From Chlorokybus atmophyticus (Eukaryota > Streptophyta > Chlorokybophyceae > Chlorokybales > Chlorokybaceae), in NCBI GenBank assembly GCA_009103225.1, contig RHPI01002262.1, positions 785,213 through 849,212 on the forward strand: a stretch of DNA of 64,000 nucleotides. Direction: 5' to 3'. A model generated the notes under the pieces. The model ran no database searches, was not told the DNA's origin, and saw only the letters and a program-made list of their open reading frames with translations. A program made the position numbers and the translations under genes. Shown one piece after another: positions 43,950 through 57,110 of this stretch (positions are counted from its first letter, which is position 1; each line of letters begins with the position of its first letter).

Positions 43950-45263
43950 ATGGCGGCGGCGGCGGCGGGGTTCAAGAGGCTGGTGCCGCTGCTGGACAGG
44001 GTGCTGATTGAAAAAGTACTGCCGCAGGCCAAGTCCGCCGGCGGAGTGCTGCTTCCGGAGACCGCCGCAAGCAAGCTCAACCACGGCCAGGTAGAAAGTG
44101 GTGGCTGGTGAAAGGGGCATTCTGTTTTAGGGTTTGCTCTGGTCTTTCTTGCGAGCAGCAAATTGTTGTACACATGGGCTGGTGTGTGCCAAAGGAGCGT
44201 GCGATGTGCATGCATGGTCGTCGTTGGCCATGCATGCACAAGCAATCCAACGTAACGACCGTTAATTATTGGGGAAAGCGTGTCTGACCATTTGCCATTT
44301 GAGCATCATGCATTAGCTGCGCTATTTGTAGCGCGAAGACTCTTACTGTCGTCAACTGCATGCACGCTTTCGTTGTCACTTGCAGTAAGATGTCCACGCA
44401 TGAACTCCCCATTGCTGGCGCATGTTGCCTAAGGTGTTGCTTGCGCCTGTTTGGATGACAGATTCATCATCAACGCCTTAGATTACAAATCGGTATGACA
44501 TCAGAGGTGATGCTTGCTGTAGGCGCAGGTTTCCAAACTTTCTTTACCTATGTAAGCTCCCACATTCAAGCTGTCGTATTCTATACTCATGTTATGCTTC
44601 AAGTGCACGAATGCCGTCCACCAATTCTTTTATTGGCATTCATGCACTGCTGTTACAGCTTCATCCTGTCGCTTGCATTTTCTTGTTGGTATGCAACACT
44701 TGGTGTGCGAGTGCATGACTTGTTATACCATATAACGAAGAACCCCAAGTGGCAGTGCTGTTTGCATTGGTGGTGTACCATATTCAACAGCTCAGCTTGA
44801 TTGTTTGCATGTCCGTCAAATCATCAGCTGAAGCGGTATATGCGTTCAGGTTGTGGCAGTTGGCACTGGAGCCCGGACGCGAGATGGCAACACAGTCCCC
44901 GTTGCAGTCAAGGTGGGTCGCAAGATTTCACAATCATTGTACTGTACCACTGCACACTCACGAGCAAATTAGCTCTCAACGCAAGTGTTTATTTTTGTAC
45001 GGTGGAGTTACATCATGTGATAAGCAGTTGCACACATAGACATAATACACGCAGAACTACTTAAAGCATTGGCAAAGTGCATGTCGAGGGTTGTGGTTTT
45101 CGTGTCGGTACCAACTTGTGACATTATGTAATGATGTACTGTCAACCAGGTTGGAGACACGGTGTTGCTGCCAGAGTTTGGAGGCACCAATGTAAAGCTG
45201 GGTGAAAAGGATTACGTAATCTTTCGTGACGATGACATCCTTGGTGTGCTGCAAAAAGAATGA
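43950..45263 (+). CDS. CPN10: Chaperonin 10 (GroES/CPN10), probably mitochondrial
   Basis: Exons 43950-44090, 44850-44912 and 45150-45263 give a 105-residue protein, the normal length for a single-domain co-chaperonin. The start MAAAAAGFKRLVPLLDRVLI fits green algal CPN10; an in-frame ATG at 43872 would add 26 residues. Core motifs: PLLDRVLIEKV, SAGGVLLPETAASKLNHGQV (mobile loop with a hydrophobic I/V-L-L tip), VVAVGTGARTRDG, VGDTVLLPEFGGTNVKLGEK and YVIFRDDDILGVL. It caps the CPN60 barrel as a heptameric ring in ATP-driven folding. It is one domain only, so not the tandem plastid CPN20. A TTTTAGGGTTT telobox-like word lies just inside intron 1 (44124-44135). Confidence 0.94.
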
Positions 45264-46031
45264 CAACCGCATCGCATAGCGCTAGATTATGAGCTTAGAA
45301 CACGCAATGGCCCCTACGCCCTAGCTTGCCACTCACGGAAAGCAAAAGCTGCCATTTGCTTTTCAATTTTGGTGAATAATGCGTCTTGTACCCAGCAGAA
45401 CCATGTGTGTGGGTGCTGATCATGCAGTCTGTACGGCATGATGGGCGCGTGCATCCCTGTGTACGGGGTGTTGTATCATCCTGTGTACACAGACCTCTAA
45501 GGCTGTAGCCTGTATGGAGTGCATTGCACACATTGCGCATGTCAGGCCAGTTGACCACATGCACACATGAACTCTGTACAACTGTTCCTTCAAGGGAATC
45601 AATATCTACCTAACGATTTGTGTACTGCGCACTACTTAACAACTGGTGGATAATGCGCACATGCTGCGCGCGGCAGGATGCACTGTGCCTTGGATACTGC
45701 CTTGCAAACGCCTCACATGTTGTTGAGTGGCCCAGCACACTGCTACTCTTTGCTTTGCTACCTAAAACTGATTTGCCACTTGCCTACATCGCCTGCCTTA
45801 CCCACCCCCCACCCACCTTCATGCCACTACTTGCACTGATGCTTGTCGTATATGTGGTGCAGTTAGGCTTGCTGTTTAGTCAATCGTACTCTTATCGTTG
45901 CCTATGCTGGTAATCAACAACACTTTGATGCACGAAATAAGCCAGGTAGAGAGGCAAGCATTTCATAACAGCAGACATGCAATGAAACCTCAATTGGACA
46001 ATTGCCAGCGCTATTTTTCAAAACTGCACAC
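45264..46031. other. Convergent intergenic region
   Basis: Between CPN10 (+) and eIF2-alpha (-). A 97-codon hydrophobic frame at 45620-45913 has no splice or homology support and is not called. Confidence 0.5.
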
Positions 46032-48334
46032 CTATTCCTCACTAATAGCCAAAGCGGGAGCAGCTTCAACATCCACATTACCCATTCCCTCTTCCTCCTC
46101 CTGCAACAGGCCAACAACAAACGTGAGTACACCTCTGCAGTAGAGCAGCATACAAGTGCTAACATCATGGTGCTCACCTCGCTATCGAGATCTCCATCAA
46201 CCTCCCTGTTGGCAAGATCAAGCTTCTCCAACTTCTCCGCAAGTAACCTGTCATCTCTCTCACTTACCTGCAGGTGTAGCAGTTAAACAGTCAGCACAAC
46301 ATGGTACACAACAATGCAAAATGGCAACGCACTGTTCATGGCAAAATACATACCGCGCGCGGCGCATCCTTTACAAGTAGCTTTCCTTTATGCTTTTCAA
46401 TTACCACCTTGATGGCCTCAATGGCTTCATTCAGCACAGTTATGCCAACATCCTGCAAAAACCGCCTTGTTGGGACCAAAGATAAGCACAGTCACACAGC
46501 ACAGTCGGCAAGCACATGCCCTGTATTGCAAGGCAGACAGTAATGAGGTGCAAAGCATAGTGAAATAAGCACCTTATCGAGGGTGTTAGTGGTCAACACG
46601 TACAACGGTGGAGCAACCAGCTTGATTTTGACATTGCACTCCTCAGTGCCGACCTGTTCTCCTGCTGCCATAGCCGACTGCACACAGAGTCAGCATCAGT
46701 TATACTGCCTGATGCAGTTACGTACCTCTTACAACATTGACACCGCAACACTCACTGTTCCCGCAAAGCTGGTACATAAGCCCAAGTCACACACCTTGAT
46801 ATGCAAAACACCATCATAATGGAAGCAAGTGAGCTCGATCTCGGCTCGGATCTTGAGCGGTTGCGGTGTCATGCGTCTCCGGATGTTCAACACGATGGCA
46901 TCCTTGACCGGCGTTGTCAACGCTGGCTCCTCTTTGGTCACCTGTCAAACATTTCTGAGGATGGTACGATCAAATGCTGGTGCTTGCATGCGCGAGCGCA
47001 TGTAACAGCCGTAAGAGCTACTTTACATATACACCACCTCGACAACTTGCAAATTCAATTTACCTTCTCACCAGCTTCATTTGTTTCCTCAACTGGTTTG
47101 GTGAGCTGATCGAGCACTGCGTCTGGATCTGTGACAATCACTTTGAACGCCTGCCGTGCAAAGCATCAAGGGCGTCAACACTCATCTAGACAGACGTAAG
47201 CATGTAAACAGCAAACAGGGCAGCAGCCACGCATCAGAAAATACCTCAAAGGCGTGTCCATACTTCTTGTAGAGCGGCCAGCCTACATGTAGGTACAAGT
47301 CCTGTTCACAACAACCACAGCATGAGCACGCTCGTGATTAATGCCCGACCCTCATGCACATGATAGGCTTGGAACATTACTACACACCTCAAGATCCTGG
47401 TCGAGTGTCTCTGCAACATGCCGCATGATTGAATGCACCATCTTGGACTTGTTGTAGCGCTCTTCGCACTGCTGGATATCCTCTGGAGATACGCGACGCT
47501 TGGACAAGTCAATGTAACCCTTCTCTTTGTCCACACGAAGCACCATCACCGGCTCTTGCCTGCCGACCTGTAGTAGATATGACACACAATATGACAGTCA
47601 ACCACCGTCTTAATGCAGCAGACACGCAGCATGCTGCTACATGCAGCACTACACCTTACCTTGATGAGCTTGGATATGGATCGAATTCGTCGACGGGACA
47701 ACTCACTGAGCAGGATCATGCCCTCAATGTTGTTGTACTCTAGAAGCGACACGTATGCACCCATCTCTGCAATGCTCTTCACCTGCACATGTACGCTAAT
47801 ATCGTTGGCGAGTTATACAAACCTTCAGCTGCAAGTCGTACAACTACTAATCTGCTCAGTCATATAGCAGAGTAGCAAACGACGCAGAGATGGCCTGTAC
47901 GGAGCTGTACACTGCACAGCCAAGCAGCATACTAGGGATTATGTCAAACAAGAGCAGTGCAGTGCAAAGCAACAATCGAAAGGAGACTGCCTTGGACGAT
48001 TGCTAGGAGCTCAAGCGATGCTGTGCTTTACGCAGGCACATGCTCACATCCCAATCAAGGTTTGTACAGTTAAAGCTGCATAGCCAACCTCGGCAACAGC
48101 ACCACACGAATGCCACATGCAAAATAACAGCAGGACATTACTGCGTTGGGTGTGTTAAGGCCGACTAAATTGAGCACAAGAGAAGTGACGACTGAAAAGA
48201 AAACACACCAGAACCTGAGCCCAATCAGCCAAATTACATGCTGTCGTAGATTGGGAAAGTACACTGACCTGGACCATGACGACCTCGTCAACGTCCGGAA
48301 ACCGCTTCTCGTACATGCGCGTATCGGTCGGCAT
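46032..48334 (-). CDS. Translation initiation factor eIF2 alpha subunit
   Basis: Multi-exon, start 48334 ([20 protein letters not shown]), stop 46032. The N-terminal S1 domain runs from [20 protein letters not shown] to [20 protein letters not shown], which contains the Ser of the SELSRRR loop (Ser51 equivalent), the target of GCN2-type kinases. Then come [91 protein letters not shown], and [20 protein letters not shown] with [20 protein letters not shown]. The acidic tail ends [13 protein letters not shown]. The protein is part of the eIF2 complex that delivers initiator Met-tRNA to the 40S subunit. Nothing odd is seen. A TTTTAGGGTTTA word lies 217 bases upstream (48551-48562). Confidence 0.97.
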
Positions 48335-49114
48335 GGCTGCTGACCACTCACTCCCGCTCACCACCAAGAAGCTAGCACCACTCGCCCACAAGGCTTGCCC
48401 TGTTAACACCGCCACCAACCAAGATAATGCGGCTTCTGCAAGCTGCCCAACCGCACTGCCCTGTAGCTGCGACACTGACGCCGACAACAACAACAACGAC
48501 CACGACCACGACGAGGACGCCGGCAGCGACGACGGCGGCGGCAGTGGCGAGTTTTAGGGTTTACCTCAGCGTTAAGTTCTGTTAACGTATGAAGCGCGCA
48601 CATTTAGACATAAACGGAGTGTCCTCAGTGTCTTAACGAAGGTGCTTTGGCTTCAACCGCCTTAATACAGTACAAGATGCATTAAGCGCGGTAAAGCCGA
48701 GCTAAACCGCGCTGCGATGCAGGTAGCATTAAGAAACTGAACGCTTGCGCACAGTGGCGGTGGTGTTGCTGGCGAGGTTGTTGGCGGCATCGTTGGCATC
48801 GTGTCTATCGGCTGGGGCTAGTTGAGTTGTGACAGTTCAAACTCAAATGTGGTAGGTTAGCTACCATGACTTGGTATCAAGCTGTTTAGAGCTCAAGCAT
48901 GGCGCCTGCCTTCGTAGCAATGTCAAGCCCGCTTCATGCGGTCAACTCCACAACGGTGATGGTGGATTCTTAATGCATGCTGTGGCTGTTACTGTGGCTG
49001 TTACTGCGTTTGACAAGCACGTAAACCAATTGTTCATGCATGCTGTGGCTGTTACTGTGATTGCTCAAGCGGCGTTTGGTAAGCAGGGGTGTGATCGGCT
49101 TGTCGGCACGCTGC
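48335..49114. promoter_or_regulatory. Divergent region between eIF2-alpha and the isoamylase gene
   Basis: Holds the eIF2-alpha promoter with a telobox-like TTTTAGGGTTTA (48551-48562) and the 5' region of the isoamylase gene. A direct repeat of GCATGCTGTGGCTGTTACTGTG occurs at about 48975 and 49038. No separate gene is supported. Confidence 0.45.
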
Positions 49115-52100
49115 ATGCACGACCATTGCTGTCTTCTAGCCGCTGCTTGGCGCAAAGAAGTCGCTTAAGCAAAAAGGCAGCATCAAGTCAGGTTGGGGTT
49201 TGACTGCCACGCCAGCATACATGCAGATGGATCAATGCATTTTGCTGAAAGCAATAAATGCTACAGGAGCAATCCCGCCGCAGGCAGCCTGCAAGCTGCA
49301 AGCTGCTGTCTGGTCACCAACTTCACAGTCGGCAGAGCAGCAGCAGAAAAGCTACACAGCGAGTGTCAGCGGTAGCCGATCGTGCGGACGCTGTGGCTGC
49401 TAACAACCGTGAAGGCAGCACTACCACACGCTTCTCTTTTCATGTGGATGGAGGTGGAGTGGTAAGACTTGATGAGACTTGCTTACCACTTGCTTACCGG
49501 ATCTACTGTGTCGCTTGCTGCACACAACAAGTTGTATGCATGGAGCTTGACAGGCCTACATGCGCGTTAAATTGGTTGTGCACTGCGTTGCGGCAGGTGA
49601 CTGCGCGCGTTGAGCCAGTGCGCAACAGCTATGTGGTTACAATCACGGCGGACAGCATATCGTTGAAGGCAGAGTCCAAATTGCACCTTTACTGGGTATG
49701 CAGGCTGTTTTGCGCATATGCACAAATCGGTTACAGTTGTAGCACTGTCGTACTATCATTATTGACTTGTTGAAGCTCAGCTTACTGTGAGACCAATGCA
49801 GGGTTATTTCCAGTCCGATCGCAATGAGTGGTCCACACCCCCACGCGGCACTCTGCCACCGAACAGTTTGGTGGAACAAAGGTGCGCATGCCAGTGCCAA
49901 CACAGTGTATGTTGCGGCATAGCTGTAGTGCATGCGCTGATACCAATACCGCCATCAGTGGAGCTGTGAGGACGCCGTTTGAAGTGACAGGCAACCTGTT
50001 CATCAATGAAGGGAGAGAGCAGCACACCTTGCAGATCAAGCTCCCGAAACAGGATGCGCCTTACACACTGACATTCGTGTTGCTGCAGCCAGCAGTAACC
50101 AAAAAAGGAAAAGAAGTTTGGTACAGGTGGGTATAAGCTGCTAGCTGGTAGACACTGATTGTCCAACCACTGTGTCATTGCACACTTGATCGCTGATGTT
50201 TCATATACTGGTTTTTGTGCGGTGTCAGGCGTCTTGCAGGCGGGAACTTCTGCATTTCAGTGGGTATGCGGCCAGGGTCACCTTCACCTTTGGGTGCATC
50301 TGCAGTGCGCAACGGCGTGAACTTTGCGCTTTATTCGCGGCATGCTGAGGCTGTCAAGCTTTGCCTGTTTGACGAAGGTGCAGAACCAATGGTAAGGCCT
50401 TGTTGTGCAAGTACTTTACCTCCTATCAGTCATGTATTACATGCAACTGGTGTCCCTCTGATTTATTTCCTCTTTTGAAAGATGGAGCTTGACTTGGATC
50501 CTTCAATTCACCGCACTGGGGATGTATGGCATGTAGCCCTGGACGGCTTGGACACATCCAAACTTCAATATGGCTACCGTGTTGAGGTAATGAAGTGCTT
50601 CCTTCCACTCGTCTTCAGCAGCATGTCCGCTCATCAATCGTGACACATACTACAAGCCTCAACGCTGTCAAGCAGCATATTGCATGCAGTGGGAATCATG
50701 TGTAGCGTGCGCATGGCACAGTGATTGTCACCCAGCATGCTGCCTTCACAGTGCCTTTTGGGCAGGGTGATTTGTCATGGGAGAATGGTAACAGGTACCA
50801 TGCGGCAAACATCATGCTAGACCCATATGCTCGTCGGTTGGCACCTCCGGTTGTAGATCCCGGTAAGCATCGGTGGTAGTCAAGCGGTAGTGCCTGATTG
50901 CATGCAATCTCGAACAACTGCATTCCAAGTTGACCAAGTCAGTGGTATGCTCCAACAACCTAATGACCTTTGCTACTGCATTCAGCTGGCAAGAAAAAGC
51001 CACGCATATTTGGGCTTCTTGATGTGGATGAGCCTGACTTTGACTGGGAAGATGACTTCCGGCCACGGTATATATACATCGGCATTTATGCTAGTGCAAT
51101 GCATGCCATCTTACAGCAGTATGTAGCAGCGGCCATGTTGCTGGCGCACTTATGCTAGACAACTTGCATTGTACCAGCAGCTGCCAGGATGGTTCTAGGC
51201 TGATGGTTCTTGTTTGCTCAGCCGCTGTGTGCGCAACATCATCTGTTTCTTGATGCAGTGTACCCATGCACAAGATGGTGGTCTATGAGATGGACGTCAA
51301 GGCGTTCACTGGCCATCCTAGCAGCAACATCTCCAAACCGCACCGCGGCGGATACCTTGGCCTTATAGAGAAGATTGATCACCTCGCAGCGATTGGTCAG
51401 CACTTCTGCTAAGTCCATTTGTAATCCGCATCGTACATGCTAATGATGTATTCTGACTTTTGGAACAGCAGTCAAACACTGTAGTTTGCAGGTGTTAACG
51501 CAGTGCTGCTGCTTCCCCTCGTGGAAGTGGCGGAAGATGGCGGAAAGTTCCCTGCAGACTACAGCGGGTTTAGCAGACCTGTTAGCTTTTTCGCACCATT
51601 GAGCAAGCTGGCAAGTGACAGCACGTCGGCAACTGCCGCCAGAGAACTCAAAACCATGATCAAGGAGCTGCACAAGCGGGGCATTGAGGTAGCCGAGAGT
51701 CATTCTACCCGCCGTGTCAGGAGTTGTTTCCCTCAAACTTGTGCATTGCAGGTGCTGCTGGACGTTGTTTATGACCATACTGCTGAAGGCACGGATGACC
51801 AGCCATGGCCCGTCTCAATGCGAGGCATCGACAATGCCACGTACTATCTCACAGATGATGACGGCAAGGTCATCGATTTCAACGGCTGCAACGCACTGAA
51901 CGTCAACAACCCAGTCACACAACAGCTGGTGAGCAGTACAAGCACATGATGGTGCAGCTGAATGAAAGTTATGAAAGCAGTATGCTTTATCAATTTGCTG
52001 TTGCTTATGCCTGCAGGTGATTGACAGTCTAACTCATTGGGTGACTGAGTATCGCGTTGATGGCTTCTGCTTTGCTCGTGCTCCTTCCTTGCTGCGTGGC

Positions 52101-53789
52101 CAAGGCGGGATTGAACTTGTTCATCCTCCGCTCATTGAGGCAATCGCACATGACACCGTGCTCGGCGGGGTCAAACTTATTGCAGAACTGATTGACCAAC
52201 AGGGCAACTATCTGGTATGTGCCGGTTCATCAATAAGCAATGGCATGCTTGCAGTAATGCATTGAGAACGAGGGTCAATGAGTTGGTGTCCAGGAAGCGG
52301 TGACTTTCCCGCATTGGGGAAAGTGGGGTGAGAGGAACTTCAGCTTTTGTGGTGACATCCGACGGTTTATTAGAGGAGACAGCATGATGCTGAGTGGATT
52401 TGCAACTCGCGTGTGCGGCAGGTGCGTGCAACACAGCAACGCTGACTTGATTGCAAGTGTTCCAGTAGTACTGAGCTGTGCTTTGGTGGTTGCAACAGTG
52501 GTGACAAGTTTGTGCGTGGGAGAAGACCCAGCAGCAGTGTGAACTTTGTGACTTCCCGCGACGGGCTAAGCTTGACGGACCTCGTCAGTTACGGTGCTTG
52601 TCACATCGATGGCAGGGATGGCAAGCACATGGAAGACGCCCTCAGCTGGAACTGCGGTGTGGAAGGTCCCACTGTGGATGCTAACATTGCAGCCCTGCGC
52701 AACCGTCAGGTATTGATGCAAATCTTGGAGATTTGTATTGGCTGGTTTTGTGATAGCAGGTGCGTGGAGTCTAATGATGATGATGGCATTTATTTTTGTG
52801 AGCAGGTGCGCAATTTTGTCATGGCGCTGTTTCTATCGCAAGGCGTGCCGGTTCTCTCTATGGGCAGCGAGTATGGGCACTCCACTGGTGGTGTTGATGC
52901 CATCCGCTCCAACCCGTAAGTGACTAACTTCATGACACATATACACTCAACACGGCTTCATCGTATTGTTGGCTGATACGTGTATATCCGCGGCTGACAC
53001 AGCACTTTGAACTACTTCCGATGGGACCTGCTCGACGTGGAGAAAGGCGCGCGTGCCGGCCCCGCGTTGTGCAGATTCACGACAGCACTCATCAAGTTTC
53101 GCAAGAAGCGCGCATCGCTGCTGCAGCGCTTAACCTTTATCAGTCCCGAGGAGCTCGTTTGGCACGGGCGCGTGCCCAACCAGCCGCACTGGGATGATCC
53201 AGAGAGCAGGTTAATCGCTTTCACCCTGCTGGCAGAAGACAAAACTCTCGCCAAGGAGGGTGCCGGGGACTTGTACATCGCATTCAATGCACATGAGTAC
53301 ACCGTCACGCTGGACCTTCCTACGCCACCAATGGGCATGGTGTGGTAAGTTTATAACAAGTTTATCTGCCTGTGTACAATACAGGCTTATGGTAGTGTGC
53401 TGCTGCGAAGCTGAGCGGGCAATGAATTATGCAGGCATCGCTTGGCAGATACTAACCTGTCACCTCCCGAAGATTTTTCATCCAAGGGCACACCTCTGGT
53501 GCCTTTTACAGCGCCTGATGGCAGGTCTGTGCAATGGCATGTTGCATTTGTGATGAACTTAGCAAAAAACACGCGGTGAAGATTGGAATGGCTTGTACTC
53601 AACTACAATTCTGATGTTACCTTGTCGTTGTGTTGTGACAGCCGTGTGTCCGAGTACATGATTGCGCCGTACACATCAATTTTATTAGAGGCCAGAATGG
53701 ATGCTGCTGCTGTGAAGCGGCCGCCGTCGAGGTCTGCTCGCCGCAGCACCACGCCAAGCCTAAGTCCAAGCCCCACACCTCCGGCATAA
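49115..53789 (+). CDS. Isoamylase-type debranching enzyme homologue, ISA2-like, catalytic residues altered
   Basis: About 18 exons; the 5' end is uncertain. A Ser/Arg/Lys-rich stretch at about 49115-49190 ([20 protein letters not shown]) looks like a plastid transit peptide. N-terminal beta-rich pieces ([30 protein letters not shown]) precede a CBM48-like module ([30 protein letters not shown]). The GH13 barrel follows: [33 protein letters not shown], region [13 protein letters not shown], region [18 protein letters not shown], region [12 protein letters not shown], region [18 protein letters not shown], then [10 protein letters not shown]. In active isoamylases region II reads G-F-R-F-D-L-A with the nucleophilic Asp; here it is Ala. 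The region IV His is Arg. This matches plant and Chlamydomonas ISA2, a regulatory partner of ISA1 in amylopectin trimming. It ends in a Ser/Pro/Arg tail. Confidence 0.9.
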
Positions 53790-54371
53790 CTTTCTGTGAT
53801 ATACACCTTTTTGTAGCATTAAGGAGCAGTTGATAACGGCAACGCAGGTGCAACATGCAAATGCGTGAGTTACCTAGCGCTTGAATGGAGTGTGGTGTTC
53901 GAATGCTATGCAAGTGCAATAAATGCATGTGGTTGGTGCATGTACACAAGTGTGAGAGAATAAAGTTGGCTCAATGCAATCGTTCATGTGTTGGCGTTAA
54001 GAAAGTGTCAGCGATGCAGCTCGTGTGTGGTTGCATGTGAAGCACGATGAAGTGTCTATGAGGCTCACATTACTGATTGCAATAACACTGCGAAACTTGG
54101 TTCAAACAATAGCATGATCAAGTTCTGTACAAGCACACACGCCCCACCACAAGCCACTTGGCGGAAAAGGGTTGGCGCTTGTGTTTTGTTGTGACGCTTG
54201 TAATGCAGCAAAGATAAATAGGTTGATTGATACGGAGGTTGTTTGAAGCTGCAACATTTCCTTCACTTACATAAGCAGAAAATTGCGTAAATATAAGAAA
54301 AAGAATACAAGAGAAAGGCATTAGAGTAAGTACTGCTGTAGCTAAACAGGACATGAAGCCACCTTTTCGAC
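53790..54371. other. Convergent intergenic region
   Basis: 3' regions of the isoamylase-like gene (+) and the small membrane protein gene (-). A hydrophobic frame on the minus strand at 54118-54375 is likely 3' UTR. Confidence 0.45.
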
Positions 54372-54784
54372 TCAATTGCGCGTGACACGAACACCCGCAA
54401 TCGCGGTCACCAACCTATGGGCGACGACATATACAACAGAGAAGCACGCAATGACAGACACCAGTAAGAGCATGCTGAACACCTGCTGATGTCTACCCGC
54501 GTTGATAAGCGCAGCGCATTGCAGCATGAACACGAGCGCGCCTACTGCTATGAGGGAGTTCAAGACGTGGTCGAACGTGCACGTGAACCTGTCAACACCA
54601 AACATCATCAACACAACCTTACACTACAAGATGGTTGATGGTTGATTTTGAGTAACCCAAGCATGCAGTCAGTACATGAACACCTGAAAAGGATGATGGC
54701 AGTCAAACCTTGTGTATCGAACACCGTGTCGATGGCGATGGCATCTTCATGTTGAGCTTCAGGTGTTGAAGCCACTGGCGCCAT
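54372..54784 (-). CDS. Small membrane protein with two to three helices, unrecognised (2 exons)
   Basis: Exon 1 54784-54684 and exon 2 54588-54372 join in phase (AG|G) to a 105-residue protein. The acidic N-terminus MAPVASTPEAQHEDAIAIDT is followed by a short hydrophobic stretch (LTAIILF), a helix NSLIAVGALVFMLQCAALIN, a short polar turn (AGRHQQ), and a helix VFSMLLLVSVIACFSVVYVV. The C-terminus is HRLVTAIAGVRVTRN. No cleavable signal peptide, so it is probably an organelle or endomembrane protein. The family was not recognised. Neighbours give no clue to function. Confidence 0.65.
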
Positions 54785-54859
54785 GATGATCTTGTGCAGT
54801 GGTGCCTAGGTAAGTTGTAGATGACATAAATCATGCACGCAGCTGCATGCATACCCTTA

Positions 54860-55290
54860 ACACACATGATACGCAAACTCACAGCCGCATTCACAGACGC
54901 GCGTGCGCACACCGGCGCATGCGTGCTGATACACATTCATATGCGCAAGCGCAAGCGCACGCACATGTAGACACCCACGCCCCACCCAGACCCTACCACT
55001 ATGACACCCACCCCGCCTCCCTCGCACGCAAAGGCGTACGCACACACACGTGCAGATGCAGACGCAGTCACGCAAGTCACGCAGCCCGCGCGCATGCACA
55101 GAGCGTGCATTGCCACAGGCAGACACTGACGCCCACACACGCACGCCAGAACGTAAGAATACACGCTTCCCATATACAAGCATAGACACGCATACACTCA
55201 CGCACACAGGCGGACTTGCAAGCACACATGCACACACTTGAGCATATGCACGCGCAGGAATACGCATGTGATAACGCTTGTGCAGGCGCA
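54860..55290. repeat. CA/ACGC-rich degenerate tract
   Basis: Long purine-pyrimidine alternating DNA. It creates spurious His/Thr/Arg or Cys/Val frames on both strands, none of which is called. Confidence 0.8.
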
Positions 55291-55363
55291 GACTTACAAG
55301 CACAGCGAGATGCACACCCTCCTTCACCCACCCAACTGATCAAACAACATGTGTGCCTCTGCG

Positions 55364-55516
<153 letters not shown>

Positions 55517-55929
55517 CGAGCATGAGAGCATGTTCTCGCACCTCTGCAGCTGACTTCACAACCGAGCGAGTCACCCACAAGGCATGCACAGCCGGTGTAT
55601 CGATGTCTGCAGGCCACTACCCTCCCCGCCACCGCCGCCGACGGCTACCAGTGCACAAACAGAGCCCAAGGGCCGAACACTCCGACACTGGCCCATTTTG
55701 TAAGGTTCGCACTCGTATCTAGAGCTACAGGTATCCTGGTATCCTTTGCGCGGGAAACGCGGTATCTCCCACCGGCAGAACGACAACGGTATCTCTTGTG
55801 TAGCTGAGTGACGACGCCGTCTGCCAGTCGCACGCGTGCGCCTCGCGAGTTACGCGGTGATTTTTGGGCTTCGGTGCTCCAAAGGCCGGCTTCGCGGTAT
55901 GCGGCGGGCCCTTCAATACTTGCCCATAC

Positions 55930-57110
55930 ATCATGCCCTAAATAAGGGCCCCTTATGCCTCATTGAACATTTGGCCAATGTTGATTGATGTAAGAGACTT
56001 TATCATGTTGTTACGGCGGTGTAAAGTCACCAATGTATGGTACGCTTTACAAGCTAATGCCAACAATAAAACTAACATAAACTATGTTAACCATAAAAAT
56101 GTATTATTGAAGATGATTAAAGCGGTGCTATGCATTACATAACATGTTGTTAAAATTCATACTATCAACTTCTGCGGTAACCTTTTAACATGCAAAAACA
56201 TTATCTTAAACACTTAAGTACAAACATGGATATGGTCACGAGAGGGTAAAACAATAGTTCGGTTTGACAATTACTTCGATTCGTTGTAATAGCCTTGCGT
56301 TTACATTTAAACATCCCGTTATTAGATTGCACAATGGTTCAAACATATGAATAATTTAAAACATTACATTTATGTTCATATATGTAATACACCGCCACTT
56401 GCTTAAAGCAAAGGATATATACAACGTAATTATGACGTGAGTACTGAGCATTACATTACATTGGTACGTCAAGTGTTACTATTTGAAGTATTTAATTTTA
56501 CATATATACATATACCTTTCATTAACATGCATATACATTGTAACAAGGAGATGTTTTTATGTATGTATCAACATGCTGTCTCAACATCATTGCGTACGGT
56601 GCAATGTTGTCATAAGAATGTAAATTTTGCATGTTTTACATGTTTTCCACAACAAAAGAGGCTTGAAAAGCAATGCTATCTGGTAATATAAAATATATCT
56701 AACTTACATTTTTAGGCTTCGCGACATCTGTCCGTTTCCTTGTTTGTTTATTTTGCATGCATAATAAATGTGCATGTACACTCAAATGAATGACCAGCGT
56801 TATGTCTTAGCATATGTTGACCAACCATGGCGACCCATCTTATCTAGTAGGGGACTCTTTTTAAATCTACCTCATGCTTTAAGCAGAAGCTTGGGTGCCC
56901 ATTACGTACTTTGACTTGAGCGCAAACTGCTCATTGGCCTAAGTAACTCCACTTCAAAGATTACAGTGTAAGCTTGTTGACTTAATAACAAGTCGCATCT
57001 CCATGCTGACGTCTTGATCATTATCATGATCTTGTAAGAGCCATTTGCGCCATGAACATTCCCAATTGCAAGCCTTCATCAAGTAATCCAAATAAGGGCC
57101 CCTTCGGAAG
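55930..57110. other. AT-rich, gene-poor island bounded by a shared motif
   Basis: Base composition drops sharply to AT-rich compared with both flanks. The same word AAATAAGGGCCCCTT occurs near both edges (about 55939 and 57090). No ORF of note, no RNA gene recognised. It may be an inserted or decayed mobile element, or organelle-like DNA; neither can be shown from reading. Confidence 0.5.

Noticed and set aside
45620-45913. 97-codon hydrophobic ORF between CPN10 and eIF2-alpha
   Set aside because: No start context, splice sites or recognisable family; lies where two 3' UTRs must be.
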